This document shows positions 11,076 to 24,360 of a DNA stretch of 64,000 bases, in pieces; position 1 is the first letter of the stretch; every line of letters starts with the position of its first letter. The DNA is taken from the NCBI RefSeq assembly GCF_032362555.1, contig NC_083514.1, forward strand, positions 5,565,001 to 5,629,000, written 5' to 3'. The position numbers and the translations under genes were made by a program. The stretch is from Amyelois transitella. Taxonomy: Eukaryota; Arthropoda; Insecta; Lepidoptera; Pyralidae. Under the pieces are notes generated by a model. The model was not told where the DNA came from. It worked only from the letters and a program-made list of their open reading frames with translations, and searched no databases.

Positions 11076-12362
11076 AATATGACCGATACTTTTGTTTGGA
11101 AAACACCTTTTTTAACTATTTATTTTAAATGCTCAAAACTTAAGATATGTAAGCGAAAAGGTAAACCCAGCTAAAAAAGAGCGGAATAAAAAACGCCAAG
11201 TTAAGAAAACTTTGATGACATTTCTGGCCATCTGGCGTGCAATGACCCTTCACCTAAAAAGAAAACATATTTTTGGGTAGTTACCAAATCAAATGTACAT
11301 TTTCTAAGCTCCATTGCATAATCTAAGCTCCATTTCAGGTACATACTAAATATTCCAAACTGGTGTGTCACATGAAATAACGTTACCAATATAGATTTAT
11401 TCGCGGGCAAAGTCCACAAATAACCGGTGGCTGGTTTTGAATGGTTGAGACCGGGGTGTCAGTGTCCCGCCGCGGAGCCACCGGCCCGAAATAAACCGTA
11501 ATACCTGAAGTATTGTTACGCAAGCTTTACTTTATTGAGAGGTCATGTAACTATCTTATTTTGTTTTAATATAATACAATACAATATTTTCAACTAATAA
11601 GGTCGTGTAACTGTCTTTTAAAATCGAATTATAGAATACTGAACTTTGGAAAATATCTCTCGTGTATATTTATTACTATGCGAATGAAAACGATAAAATG
11701 ACTGTATTATATGTTAAAAGAAGTTATTGTTCTGTTATGCTTTATTTGATTTACTTTTTCTTTCAATTTCCGTTTAAATTAAATAATAATTTTAATGATT
11801 ATTTTTCTTCCTGCTAGTATTAATTCTGGTTGTACTCGTATGCAGATTATGTCCGTGTCCGAGGTCCATCCATGACCACGATCCACGTTTCGCGGGTTTT
11901 TTACTAAATGCATACCATATCGAATCGGTTCAGCGGTTTAGTTATGAAAGCAGAACAGACAGACTTTCGCATTTATAATATAAGTAAGGCATTTACTAAG
12001 GGTCATACGCATGCGATTACTAGACTCTTGTGTAAACGGCGTCCAAGTTTTGCAAAGCTTCATACATATATTTAAATACAGTTTCTGTATAAAACCTTTG
12101 GGAGTAAGTAATGAAGTTTCCAAAGTTTGCTTGAACTGACCTGAACTTTTGCAAGTTTCTTAAGTTCTATTTAAGAGTCACCCAATAACAAACGTTCCCT
12201 GATGTTTCATTTACGAGTATAGCGTATCTTTTTGGAAAATTTACTCGTATTTGTTGGTCAATAGAGAGGTCAACAACCTTCACTTGAATGTCAGTCGCAG
12301 CTCATATCGATATGATTTTCGCTAACACGCCAGGCATACGTTAGGTGTATAACGGGAAGAGC
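11076..12362. other. Intergenic, Helitron remnant, no gene seen
   Basis: At about 11,840-11,990 a decayed Helitron-like stretch reads cgaatcggttcagcggttta and agactttcgcatttataata in reverse orientation. Around 11,307-11,337 'ctaagctccattgcataat' is partly duplicated in tandem. Confidence 0.5.
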
Positions 12363-12412
12363 CATTTATAATTAAGTAGATACCTACTTAGGTATCTACT
12401 TAATTATAAATG
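12363..12412. repeat. Perfect palindromic hairpin, 24-bp arms
   Basis: Arms 12,363-12,386 and 12,389-12,412 are exact reverse complements, separated by 2 nt (ct). The arm begins catttataattaagtagata. With so small a loop this is nearly a cruciform-type palindrome. Confidence 0.9.
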
Positions 12413-15400
12413 ACATTTCAATGATTCATAACAAAGTATACATTATCCATTTTGGCATCGGTATATGCCTTGTTACTGTTGTAATCCTAAATGAAATAAT
12501 ATCTATTGGGAATCACAGGTCACAAATTCTATATATAAATAACCGTATTCCTCTAATATTTGGTCCTACAATTAAAGTCAGTTATTAAATTAACACGCAT
12601 TATCTTTTAAGTATTAGCATTATATTTCGGTGCCCGTCAAAGATTATTTTAAAAAAATCTTACAAGTGAGAGCCAAATATTTATCAGTATTTCAGAAAAT
12701 CTACTTAATGGATTTTCCAGTAATACTTTTTCTTACACCTGAATAATGCTAATTTAAAATACAAATGTTATCTCCGGCAACAAGTGATATATATACTGAT
12801 TTAAATTTTTTGTTATTGAAAGTTTATTCCAAGAAGCTCGGGAAAAAGCTGCACGTGCAGGATACGGATAAATTCCTGGAAGCTTTAACTAAATTAAAAG
12901 CTGCAGGAAGCCAAAGGCATTTTTTTTGCAAAATATTTACTCTCGATATTAAGTTAATCATAAATTTATTAAAAAAACTAGTACAATACAATTAACCAGT
13001 ATTATTAAATAAATTAATAGTGGTATGGCCTGTATACATAGAATAGTTTTGAAAGTACTGTACAATACAACCTAATTCAAGGGTTTTTAGATAAGACGAG
13101 GCCTCCCGTCTTACTATTGACTATGTCTGACTTATAATGAATAAAGATCGGATATGTACATATATTACATTCTTAGAAGACTAATTTTTAGTTTGAAGTT
13201 AAAAAAACGAATTGCTAATAAATCAGGTGAGACAGGCAGTCTACCTAAAAAAATTAATAAATATTAATGCCGATCCCGATTAACGCTAACGGAATTCCAC
13301 TCGGCTTCATAGTACGAAACTACGATATAAAAAACCTGAAAATACTCATTATAATGTGAGCTATTAATTTATTCTGACATTTACACTATTTTGCAATATG
13401 AAAATCTACTTTACCTATAATCTATGCCAATGGAACGACTATAGGAACAATTTCCAACAACTGAAAGTTCTTTTGCAAATACGCTATTCATTAACTCGCA
13501 TTGCTGCAATATTTTTCAGTAAAAGAAACAAGCTACGAAAACATCGTATCGTAGAGCGTCTACGGTGTCTACGGACCGCGTAGCGTTTACCGATTTTCCT
13601 TTTATAAATTAACAGTTTTCTGTTTATTTCACTCATATATAAAATGCTTGACCGATATATAAACGTGTCAATATACATATATTTTTTTGATCATGTGCAG
13701 ATTTGACGTCAATACATATGTCCCTTATGGAGACTATGTATAAAAATATTGAATCATTAAAAGAAAAATGGATACATAGACTATATTAACAGATATTTAC
13801 AGATTAAATAAAATATTTCTTAATTATAAGTTGCAATCAAAAATTGATATCTGTAATATAATCCAATATTAATGAAACAAAATATATACAGGTGTAAACA
13901 AAGTGTACGAGTAGAATTTGCGTAGCAGTGTTGGATGCTGATAGGAAAAGTTAAATTGTAAAATAATCGCCTGTGTTCACTGGTTGTTGGCAACAGGTAT
14001 ATGAACTAATGAAAATATAGAATTAGCCTTAGCTTATATTAAAATTATGATTTATAATAATGCAGTAAAGTCCACATCGTGGGTTCAAACGATATAATGT
14101 TAGTACCATATTTAATCACGTAATGTTCTAAAGGTATATTGTAGTTCTTATCTACGAGTATACTAATATAATAAAAGGTAAAGTTTGTATATTTGTGGGA
14201 AACACTGAACTGATCACTAATATTCATTCATCGTTAAAAAGATACATTATCTGTTATATATTATAATTCATTTTCTCTTATCCATAGAGATATAGTGGTA
14301 CTTCTGTGTACTCACATTTTGTGCATGTAGTTTAGGATCATGAACCTGTACGAACGCTATGGGATTTGAAAGTTTTCTCATATTGAACATTCATACTGAA
14401 CATTTGGAAAACAGGTGAACAACCGACCATTATTGGTATTTTGATTACCAATAAATCCTTTGGGTACATATTTAAATTAATTCATTTACGCTTATATTAT
14501 TTACAAGATTTTGTGTATGGATTAATCAGATGAAAATCATCACTTTTTTTAAGTAATAAGGAAATAAGAACGTATCTAAAGTACCTACTAAAAACTATGA
14601 AAATCAAATCCTTACAGTAAAACCACAGGTCAATCTTGCAAGAGTACCTATGCAGAGATCGTATCAAGTGGAAAGATGTAGGCTCTGCCTACTACTCTCA
14701 ATGACGGGATACTTTGTATGTTAAGTTTTCATAAAAAGTTTTTATAGGAAAGTCAATTTTATCATCTTGAAATAACAAGAACGCCTTATTAATGATAAAA
14801 CTAAGATTCAGATTGTAATAAGTTGTTGGTCTTTCACGTAAAAAAGGAATCCCAAGTTAATAAGCCTATCTTTTTTTGTCCTATATGAAATGCGCCGGAA
14901 AAATCGACATAATTTTTTTCTGCGCTTCCAGACCAGCATTTTATGCTACAAAACAGGTTAACAATCTTTGCACACATGGCGGCCGTTGTATTGTAACATA
15001 AACCCGGTATGTCAACTTGAACTAATAACTGTTGGGTAGAGATTTCATAAAAGCAAAACCATGTGTCATCAAAGGAAATGTAAATATTTATCGCTATATA
15101 TGTCAACGTTCGCACTTTATTTTGGAGTACTGTAGTGTCCTAAAAAGATATGAAGCACACATTTTTATCTATTTAATAACTATGGTTTTCTATATTTTTG
15201 TCCTTAAACATTATATTTAAGGAGAAAATCTCTGAAGGAGGAATATGTTGTCATCGTCTAATTTATTCGAAACCTACTTATTTATGGTTTTAACAGCCCC
15301 GTGGTCCAGAAGGTAAGGAGTTTGCCAACAAAGCTGAGGTTTTAATCTTTTAAGCATTCTACTCTTTTTTAACCGATTAAAAAAAACAATTATGCAGCGA

Positions 15401-18164
15401 TGTTAATGATTCTTTTGTTGCCTAAAAGAATAATGTTTATTTGAAACCCACTCGGCAAAAAAGCAAAAGAGAGAGGTGTTGTGTAACAAACTTGTTAGAC
15501 TAAAGCTCATTAGGGTTGAATATTCTATGTACGTCATAGAGAAAAATTGCAATTATCTATTTATAGATTAAGTAGCTGCTCGTGGTTAAGCCCACGCAGA
15601 TTTTTTTTCAACGAGTTCACTTTGCTCTTCTTCGTAGTTATGTATAAGCTCCTGAGGGTTGTTTACGGATATAAAATACCGATATATTTATAGGTCCTCT
15701 GGAAAGAAAAAAGTTCACTGAATAAACAGCGCAATCTGCATCTTGGTCGGTTGACAAAATTTCAACGAGTATTAAAGCCGTCAGAATAATAGGTAAAAAG
15801 AAAACTTTTTATTTTTTTATGTTTACCTGTGAATTGATTTAACATTTTCATTATTAATATTGTACTGTTATTTGTACAATAACATAGTACAACATTGGAG
15901 TTAATTTGTGTTCCGATTGTTAGGTTTCTGTAGGTCTTGGTCTAATGCTTTTAGTATACGTAACGGGTTAATGCTTAATTAGAAACTGGGGCGGCAAGGA
16001 AATGTGACGTAGATTGCACATAACGTGGACGTGGTCTTTTACACCTGTACTCTGACATGTGTTTGAATTTAATTTAATTTATTTTTGATTTTCAATAAAG
16101 GATTAAGTTTTCACTTAATTATGGCAAACATTATACTCAAATTAACACGCTAATATCCGGAATTACTACACGGATTTTGATGAAAATTTTGAGTTGCGTA
16201 GCTTTTTATACTTTGACAACATTAAGCTCAATTCAATAAGTCCCGGGTGAAGCTCTATTTAATGAAATTCATCTTAAAAGGATGCCTAGAATAGATCTGT
16301 GGTGCTGCCTTGTTATTACATTTTATTTTTGTTTAAAAGTAATGTATTAAAATATTATAATATAATCCCTGAAACGGTAAATTAAAAAATTAAAAGTTTA
16401 AAAATAAATAATGCAGTTTTATTTTCAATAATTTACGACATCTAATAATCCAAACTTGAACTTCTTAAAAACGAAAAGCTAAACTTAAAATGAATATGGC
16501 TGACAAGGCTAATAACTATGTTCTTAATTTCCTGCACAATGTCCGTACCACACCACGAGCTAGAGAAAAATGAAGTCAAATCATTTTCGTATGGGTCTCA
16601 TCGTGGAAGTCCTCTTTATGACAGGATATCCTTCATTAATAACCGGAAATTCTTTTTCCTTCCTGATTAATAAACTTATAGTAGGTTACTACATATATCT
16701 TAACATTAAAATATATTAAACTTTTATTTTATATTTATGTTGTAAGTACTTGCGAAATTGCGAAAGTTTGTAAATATGTAATGAACATGTGTGCTTCATT
16801 TTTAATAAATTAATATGATATACCAAAATGTACTAATTTATTAATAAGGTAAAATCACAAAGTAAAAAATAAATAATTAAATAAAAAATAAAAAACATCT
16901 TACAGCTACATACAATAAAGCTTACAGGTACATTAGAATGGGCCTACAAATAACACGCGAGTGACACCGCGGGCCGGGAGGCAATACGTATATAGGTACA
17001 TAAGCGTATACGTAACATACAAATAGAAAGTTTATTAATGCCCGAAATAGTATGAGCAATGTTTGATTCTCCGTTGTATCTCTGCTCCCTGCGGGATTGC
17101 GGGTTTATCCCGTTCACGGGCCCTACCACGTGCGGGCTCTAACCTACTTAGCAAGAGCTAGGTTCAATGTGCCGAGTAAAGATATTACAAATTATTTTTG
17201 GGAACCTTTAAAACTGTAATCTTAACCTATTATGGTTTGTATTGTGATGGAATTTGATAATCTAATTTAATTTTTTTTTCATGATTGCTCAAAAATAGAG
17301 TAGCGGTTAATTTTACTGTGTATTATTAATTACAATGAGTTTCATTACCAACTACCTGCCTGATATCAACCATCCTTGGGTGCCTCCGTGATAATTCCTT
17401 TATTTGAAGACGTTACGGACGCTTGGTTTCGTAGCATAGTGGCGGAGAGTGCAACAATACACGCAAGGTTGAGAAAGGTTTTTGTATCGCCGGTCAGACT
17501 GACGAACACGTTTTAATATATTATTCTCACTCTTGACACAATGCTCCTTTGGGAGTTAAAAAAAAAACCCTGGGCGAATGCATACGTCATTATTTCAAGG
17601 AAACTCGTTCACAAAAGTTTCGGCTGTGCGTTGATATTTAGATGTCAGTCACCTTTCCAATTTTAATAGAGACTATATTTGCGCGGAGTTTTGCTTGCGT
17701 GGTAATTTCCAGAAAAAAATTGTCTATCGTTTTATTCTGTTTCTGGCTTATCTTTTTAATGTTCGTATAAGTAAGTACAAAGTAGCTTTCGAGTCTTATA
17801 GTGTGACGATAAAGTTAGAATCGAATTGATAATTTTACTATTTTATAATTATTAGAAGATTTTTTATTGAGCCCGCAAGGTTAATCCCTTTTTGATTATC
17901 TTAGCTTAGGGCGTCTGGAGGTGAATATCCTATTATATAATAGCCAATAATAATATTAGGCGCTTTCCTTCAGGCAATCCGTTACAGATTGAATTACCGG
18001 TATTATATTCCCTCACTTTTTCGGACTCTTTGGCTTCTAGGAATAAAATGCTTTTAACTTTGAGTGAAATTTAACACCCAGGGGTTCATAATCGAATGAA
18101 AATTACAAAAGGGCAACGGCTCTTCGCCCGCCATTTGCATTTATTGCAGTAAAGGTAAATAAGT
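12413..18164. other. Long AT-rich intergenic stretch
   Basis: Contains a LINE tail fragment (14,648-14,722), a CRE octamer TGACGTCA at 13,704, and a GC-richer tract at about 16,920-17,150 (gcgggattgcgggtttatcc) that may be an unclassified repeat. No gene or tRNA is supported. Confidence 0.5.
14648..14722 (+). mobile_element. LINE 3'-end fragment
   Basis: Reads ctatgcagagatcgtatcaa and ggctctgcctac, matching the last coding part of the LINE at 2080-4745 (around 4660-4710). The tail is decayed. Confidence 0.65.
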
Positions 18165-18222
18165 TCTGTCTACCCCGCAAGGGATATAGACGTGACTTTA
18201 TGTATGTAGGTATGTATGTAAG
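18165..18222 (+). mobile_element. SINE 3'-end fragment
   Basis: Only the last part is present: tctgtctaccccgcaaggga, tagacgtgactttatgtatg and a tatgtatg tail. Confidence 0.7.
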
Positions 18223-18317
18223 TTCTACGTATTTAACGAAACATGCTTTTACTATTCCCTTTCATTTTATCGATAAAATATGCTCAACCATGTGCCAAGT
18301 GGTTTACGAAACTTTAA

Positions 18318-18662
18318 AATAGGATCACTCCATCTCTTCTTCCCCATGGAAGTCGTAAAAGGCGACTAAGAGAATAGGAGCATATTCATAAAGTGAAAGT
18401 TTCTATGCTGGCCTGATAGCGAAGAAAACACATAGTGTTTTCCAGTTGCTTCTCTACCCATACAGTTTGTAAAAGATAATCAAGGGAAAAGGATAATTAA
18501 TTTGAAACTCTTCTTTTAGGCGATGGGCTAGAAGAACTGACATCTGTCACTATTTGAATCTTATTTTCACCATTTAGCCATGACCTGAACGTGATCTTAC
18601 AGTATTTTATGGGTCTTGTAAGGGATAAATATGTGATTGTATGTATTTATGTATGTATATGA
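18318..18662 (+). mobile_element. SINE copy interrupted by unrelated sequence
   Basis: The 5' half (aggatcactccatctcttct, gtcgtaaaaggcgactaag) ends near 18,380 and the 3' half resumes near 18,505 (cttcttttaggcgatgggct), with about 125 nt of other DNA between. The tail is (TATG)-like. Confidence 0.7.
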
Positions 18663-20709
18663 AGTCAGGTCAATGAACTTCAAGCATAGAGAACAGCAAA
18701 TCGATCCATTATATGTCGAAGAGGAAGTGCTGCATGATTCATCGACTTGCATTCGTGGTCAACGGACCATGACAATGTTTGCTAAGGGTGAAATGGCGGG
18801 GGAAAAATATTTTGTTGCTAGTAGAGATTACTTAGCAAGTTCATTGATTTAACTTATAACAGATTTTTTTAATGAGGAGCCATTATAACACTACAGATTA
18901 AAAAATAACGTTCCTCTTTTTTTTCTCTGTCTGTATGTATGCGTTCATTTCGAAAAGTTGTGGAAGGATTTTGTTCCTGTTCTAAAAGTTGCAAAGAGGA
19001 AAGTTCTAAGGAAATATCTATGAATGCTACTCGTGCAAAGCAGGGGCGGGTCGCTAGTGTGTGCGTACAAATGTATAAATTATTATTCGTTGATCTTAGT
19101 TGCGACCTCTCTGAGGAAGACGAATCTTGACTCGCCTACGATCACAATTCGCTCACGAGTGTTAAATTCAGATTTTTTTGTTAATGTGTCACTGTAGGAC
19201 TTGCCGTTTGACCTCCGTGACCTACTGTATATCTTACATGCCGGTTGTTTTGTTTATTTTTAGGGAATCCCTAAATACAACATTTCAAACAAACACATGA
19301 GAATTACTTGTTGACAACAGACAATATTTCGCCTTTGTCAATTATAATTATTTTGAAGAATATTTGAAGTGAGTACTAGTTTTTTGTTATTTTTTAACTT
19401 AATTGCCTCCTGCAATAACATTCTAAATAAATCTGAGACAGACCTTTTGCATTTAAATTAAGAATTAAGGTTTGATTTGGGATACGAAAGCATAGATAGG
19501 TTATTTCTGCATCAAATATGCAAAATGCTGAATGCAGAATATACAAAACGGGATATCTTTTAGTCAACCAGCAAACAAATTAAAAGGAGGTTAACGTGAT
19601 CTAAAAATGTAATGTCTTTTATATTATGGAAAATGTAAGTACACAATGGCGATCCGAGGGGTCGACGTCCTTTTGACCTTGGCTTTTCCTTATAAAGGCT
19701 TTATTTATTGTAGCCAGATAAATGTTAGCACCCTGTTTATTGGATCGCTGTGACAGGAACGAACGTGACAAACGTTAATTGGGCATTCGTGGACGGAAGC
19801 ACCCTATATTTGCATTGAATTAAAATATTTAAATTCTTTCTCGAACATTCTACAGTTTCGTTATTTTAGTTGAAATACGAAAAAAGTGTCAAAGTTTGAA
19901 AATTTTGGTAACACACGTAGTTCGAAGCAAGTCCATCAATATTAAATTGCTGATTCCGCTCGTCATCAATGCATTTACATCAGCTATCAAGAACTTTCAT
20001 TTTAAGTTGTTTTATAATTTAAGAAATTTATAATACTTAAGTAGTGTATTAGAATCGCATCGAATAAGCATGGTGGCGCAAATATTTTTCAGAAAATCTT
20101 TTCAAGACTGCTAGTTCATCCTGGGGCAGCTATTCAGAATGAGCTTTGTGAGAAGCTAAGTATAAAAGCTCCATTCCTTAGTAAACAGATGCTTAGAGGT
20201 TTTAAAAGCACCTAAATTATGATGGATGTTTTGGTTAATGTTTAGAAATATTCTAGTTTATTGAACTTATAAAATTGTTAGTTAGCTGTTAACTGAAGCT
20301 CCGCCAGCGGTAATCTTTTAGAGATTTTCTCGTTCTCGTGGGAATTTGTAGAATATCCTGTCTGATGATTTTGTTAACCTATGATGATTTTGTCAAATAT
20401 CTTTAAAATCGACACAGTAGTATTTTTTGTTATTTGATCTTTCCTACCTACTCGAGGTATTAAAGAGAGAAAAATATTGGTAGAAATAGCAAACAATCTG
20501 AAACTAAGTTTTAGGAATACTGAGCTTTTCAGCTAGAGATGAAAAAAAATTCAAAAATTGAGATTGCGACGTCCTTTTATCTATAATTATTACATTTCAA
20601 CGATATTTATGTATGAGTCTAAAACATCTCTTCTATGTATTCTAAGTATGAATCTAATTATTTATCTATATAACATAATAAGGATAAAATAAATAGGTGA
20701 TAAGACAGA
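18663..20709. other. Intergenic, no gene seen
   Basis: AT-rich sequence without recognisable genes or complete elements. The short open frames here lack coding character. Confidence 0.5.
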
Positions 20710-20712
20710 TAA

Positions 20713-22760
20713 CACAGGCCTGCAAAAAAAAAAATTTTTTGGTGCAGCCCTGTTAGTGTCTATGTTCGATAAAGTAGGTAATGTAGATTATTGCCTAACG
20801 CCATTTTAACTCATCAGCTGTAGTTTTCGTTCTACCCTCGTTTTCAATTTTTGCCTGTCTTGGTCGTAAAAAGTCATTATTACAATAACATCGATTAAGT
20901 TTATGTTGATATTTCATTATGGCTAGTACGTCCAGATGTTGTGTTAACAATCCTGATCAATTTTGTTATGTTTGTGGTCAATTCATACTGAAAGGTCAGC
21001 GCAAATCAATTACAAACACGGTAAATCGTTTGTATTTTGCTTACTTCGGAATTGAAATTCGACAGCAAGATAAAGTGTGGGTGCCTCATAGTGTTTGTAA
21101 AATATGTGTTGAACATTTGCGACAATGGGAGAAAGGTACACGCAAGTCTTTGAAGTTTGGAGTATCTATGATTTGGCGAGAACAAAAAAATCATTTTGAC
21201 GACTGCTACTTTTGTATGACTAATACGGTGGGCATCAACAAAAACAATCGCCATAAATGGAAATACCCTAATATTCCTTCAGCACAAAGACCTATTCCTC
21301 ATTCAGAAAATGTTCCAATACCAACTTTTCACCAGGAAGTGCAGCAATCTCACGAGGATCAAGTTGAAAAACCGGTTTCTTCTGAAGATGATTACTTTAA
21401 ATACTGCGAAAAAACATCAAATCCTAAGCCTTTTTCGCAGAAAGAGCTTAATGACCTTATCAGAGACTTAGATCTTTCTAAGGAACGTGCTGAATTACTG
21501 GCGTCAAGATTAAAAGAAAAAAACTGTCTTACTGCAGATGTTCGAGTGTCTATATATCGCACGAGAGAACAAAGTTTATTGCAGTTTTTTTCATCTGATG
21601 AAAATTTTGTGTATTGCTGTAATGTGAGTGGTTTGCTAACTTTCATGGGTTTGCCAACCTATCAGCCCAATGAATGGCGTCTCTTTATTGACAGTAGTAA
21701 ACGAAGTCTCAAAGCAGTTCTCCTACATAATGGAAATAAATATGCTCCCGTTCCAATTGCTCATTCGACATGTGTGAAAGAAGAATATGAGGTAATTTCA
21801 ATTCTGTTACAGAAAATAAAATATTTTGAACATGTCTGGGTGATCTGCGTCGACTTGAAGATGGTTAATTTTTTACTGGGCCAACAGAGTGGTTATACTA
21901 AATACCCATGCTATATTTGTCTCTGGGACAGTCGAGCCAAATCACATCATTGGACTCAAAAAAATTGGCCAATGAGAGATGCTCTTGTTGTTGGGGAAAG
22001 AAACTTTATAAATGAATCCTTAGTTTCAAGAGAAAAAATCATTCTTCCGCCATTGCATATTAAGTTAGGGCTAATGAAGCAATTTGTTAAGGCTCTCGAC
22101 AGAAATGGGCAATGTTTTCAGTTTATTTCACGGAAATTTCCTGGTTTAAGTACTGAAAAACTGAAAGCAGGGATCTTTGATGGACCTCAAATACGTCAAT
22201 TAATGAAAGACACCGCTAATTTTGAGACTTATATGAACGAACTGGAAAGACTTGCATGGAAATCTTTTGTAGCAGTTACACGAAATTTCCTCGGAAATCA
22301 TAAGGCTGAGAACTATGTTAACTTAGTAGAAGAAATGCTAGTTTGTTTCAAAAATTTAGGGTGTAATATGAGTATAAAAATACACTATCTCCATAGCCAT
22401 CTGGATCATTTCCAACACAATTTAGGAGATCTAAGCGAAGAACAAGGAGAACGTTTCCACCAAGATATAAAAACGATGGAGAACAGATATCAAGGAAGAT
22501 GGGACGTTCATATGATGGCTGATTATTGCTGGGGAATCATGCGAGATTTTCCAAGTCAATTTCATTCCAGGAAATCTTTCAAAAGGCAATTTCTTGATGT
22601 CTAATGCCAATAAAGTTTTTTTTTGTGAAATTTATGTTTTTATTTATATCGAAAACTAGAGCTGATAGAAAAAAACTGATAACATTTTTGATATCACCAT
22701 GTAAGACTTATTTAAAATCAGGTCCAAAACCCCCGGCATCAAAATCGTTGTAGGCCTGTG
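20713..22760 (+). mobile_element. Complete DNA transposon, CACAGGCCT termini, TAA target duplication
   Basis: The left end cacaggcctgcaa (20,713-20,725) and the right end, read in reverse, cacaggcctacaa (22,748-22,760) agree at 12 of 13 positions; similarity continues weakly inward. The element is flanked by TAA at 20,710-20,712 and 22,761-22,763. It is about 2,048 bp with a single intact intronless gene. CAC-type ends with a 3-bp duplication recall the CMC (CACTA/Chapaev) group, but the assignment is open. Confidence 0.8.
20919..22604 (+). CDS. Putative transposase with N-terminal zinc cluster (561 aa)
   Basis: Single-exon frame starting MASTSRCC; the ATG is 206 nt inside the left terminus. 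Cys pairs at 16/19, 60/63 and 96/99 form a probable zinc-binding DNA-recognition region, broadly like insect ZAD domains. The middle (about 110-200) is low-complexity and charged. The C-terminal half looks like a D-D-E nuclease fold: FIDSSKRSLK with Asp258, ICVDLKMV with Asp312, followed by CYICLWDSR (Cys331/334) as in several eukaryotic transposases, then LPPLHIKLG (His380) and LSEEQGERFHQ with Glu507, 508 and 511. The catalytic role of these residues is inferred from spacing. Terminal repeats bracketing the gene support transposase over a host gene. The frame is intact, so the copy may be young. Confidence 0.8.
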   Translation: MASTSRCCVNNPDQFCYVCGQFILKGQRKSITNTVNRLYFAYFGIEIRQQDKVWVPHSVCKICVEHLRQWEKGTRKSLKFGVSMIWREQKNHFDDCYFCMTNTVGINKNNRHKWKYPNIPSAQRPIPHSENVPIPTFHQEVQQSHEDQVEKPVSSEDDYFKYCEKTSNPKPFSQKELNDLIRDLDLSKERAELLASRLKEKNCLTADVRVSIYRTREQSLLQFFSSDENFVYCCNVSGLLTFMGLPTYQPNEWRLFIDSSKRSLKAVLLHNGNKYAPVPIAHSTCVKEEYEVISILLQKIKYFEHVWVICVDLKMVNFLLGQQSGYTKYPCYICLWDSRAKSHHWTQKNWPMRDALVVGERNFINESLVSREKIILPPLHIKLGLMKQFVKALDRNGQCFQFISRKFPGLSTEKLKAGIFDGPQIRQLMKDTANFETYMNELERLAWKSFVAVTRNFLGNHKAENYVNLVEEMLVCFKNLGCNMSIKIHYLHSHLDHFQHNLGDLSEEQGERFHQDIKTMENRYQGRWDVHMMADYCWGIMRDFPSQFHSRKSFKRQFLDV

Positions 22761-24129
22761 TAATGTATCACAATCTTTAGAATAAATAGGATAAATAAAT
22801 TACGTATCTAAAAGAAAACCGGTAGGAAATCGCGAATCTGGCTCAGGAAATAAATCAACGTTTCTCCATAGGCCCGATATACTCGTAACAATACGAAACA
22901 CGTCCAATAACACTGTTATTTATTACTTTCGTGTATCGTACAAATACTACTTGTAAGTTTTGGGGAGCTTCTCACGGGAGCGGTTATTGACCCAATAAAT
23001 TATTAGCGTTGTTGGTAAACGGTAATGTATAACGAGGGCATTATGCGTATTTACATAAGCGTAAAACAAAGTTTTACTGCTATCTAGGCTGTTATCTTTA
23101 AGCGAAAGTTACCCAAAACGCTTAACTTTCCTCTCAATTCCATTAAGTAGTACTCATATATAAGAGATATATCTGTGAAATCCAAATCTTTTTCTTTTTA
23201 TTAAAAGAGTGACAAGTAGCATTAAATCTACATCATTGGTGAAAATATCTTTTCTGATAAAACGTTTACGAAATCACCTTTGTCATTTCAAATAATAATA
23301 CCGCCAAGTTATCACAAACTTTTTGAATTATTAAATTATTCCGTGTTCAACGAAGGTCTCACCTTCCAAAATTCTGTTTGAAAGATATTGAAGAAAGTTC
23401 TTGGGCGCTGAAGCTTAGTTGGCCTAGTTCCTGAAATAGCTTACAGAAATATCTGACGGTCGTTGACATTTTTCTGTCTAAGTTACATCAAGATGAAGCA
23501 TTTTACTTTGCCAGTCTGTTTTCTTATCAAGACGGGAGGCAAAACAACTTGTGAACTTTGTTGTGTGTTTTTTGGGAACAAATTTAAGCTTTGGAACACA
23601 GTCTTATGGTTTACGTCAAATCATATCATCTTTAAGCTCCGTGGTGACTTTCGAAGCAAGTTATTTGAATACAATATTATGTAACCACAGAAATTTGATT
23701 AATATTATTCTGATTTCTGTGTTTTATCAAGATCGTGACAATGTTTTTTCTTGTTAGTTTATTTCCTTTTTTTCTTATTCATGTCCTGCTGATGTTTATA
23801 TGCCTCTCCGTCTTTAGGTAGTTTTGTTATAAGCGGTAAGTGGTATCCACAGCGTTGGTCTATTATAAGTTTTTAGATCACCAGATCATCGTCAGTTCCA
23901 GCAGCGAGCAACAATTATTTAACTCCATTCCAACTTATTTCCAAAAAAGGAATAAGTAAAACATTAAAAATACTCGTACCTTAAAATAGTTCTTAGTCCA
24001 AATGGAGTTTCAACGTTGCAGAGAAAAAAGGAATGACTCGCTTTTTCTTTTTGTTTCTAATTTCTGGCAGTAAGACAAAAGAAGCGGCATTATGGGTATA
24101 AAAAATTATCCGGTAGTTCCCGTCATTTT

Positions 24130-24360
24130 AGAATAGGGCCACTCCATATCATTGCCATGGATGTCGTTAAAAATCGACTAAGAGAAGGCTAATAAACTTG
24201 GGACTTTTCTTGTATCTATCTGACTATCAACTAAAGTGACTATTTGAATTTTAATTTCATCGTTAAGCCATACTTCTGACCTGACCTTTCAGTTTTTTCA
24301 AGACTGTTGGCTCTTTTTACCCTACAAGGGATATAGATGTAATTATATGTATGTATGTAA
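24130..24360 (+). mobile_element. SINE copy
   Basis: From aatagggccactccatatca through gactatttgaattttaattt to ttttaccctacaagggatat and a tatgtatgtatg tail. The first ~25 nt (the gtgccgtgtgg head) are missing. Confidence 0.8.

Noticed and set aside
12765-12995. Open frame with SKKLGKKLHVQDTDKF
   Set aside because: Lys-rich, ends in an AT-rich tract; no start context, splice sites or known motif.
15295-15325. tRNA-like string ccccgtggtccagaaggtaa
   Set aside because: No cloverleaf could be completed; a similar piece near 40,217 suggests a repeat fragment.
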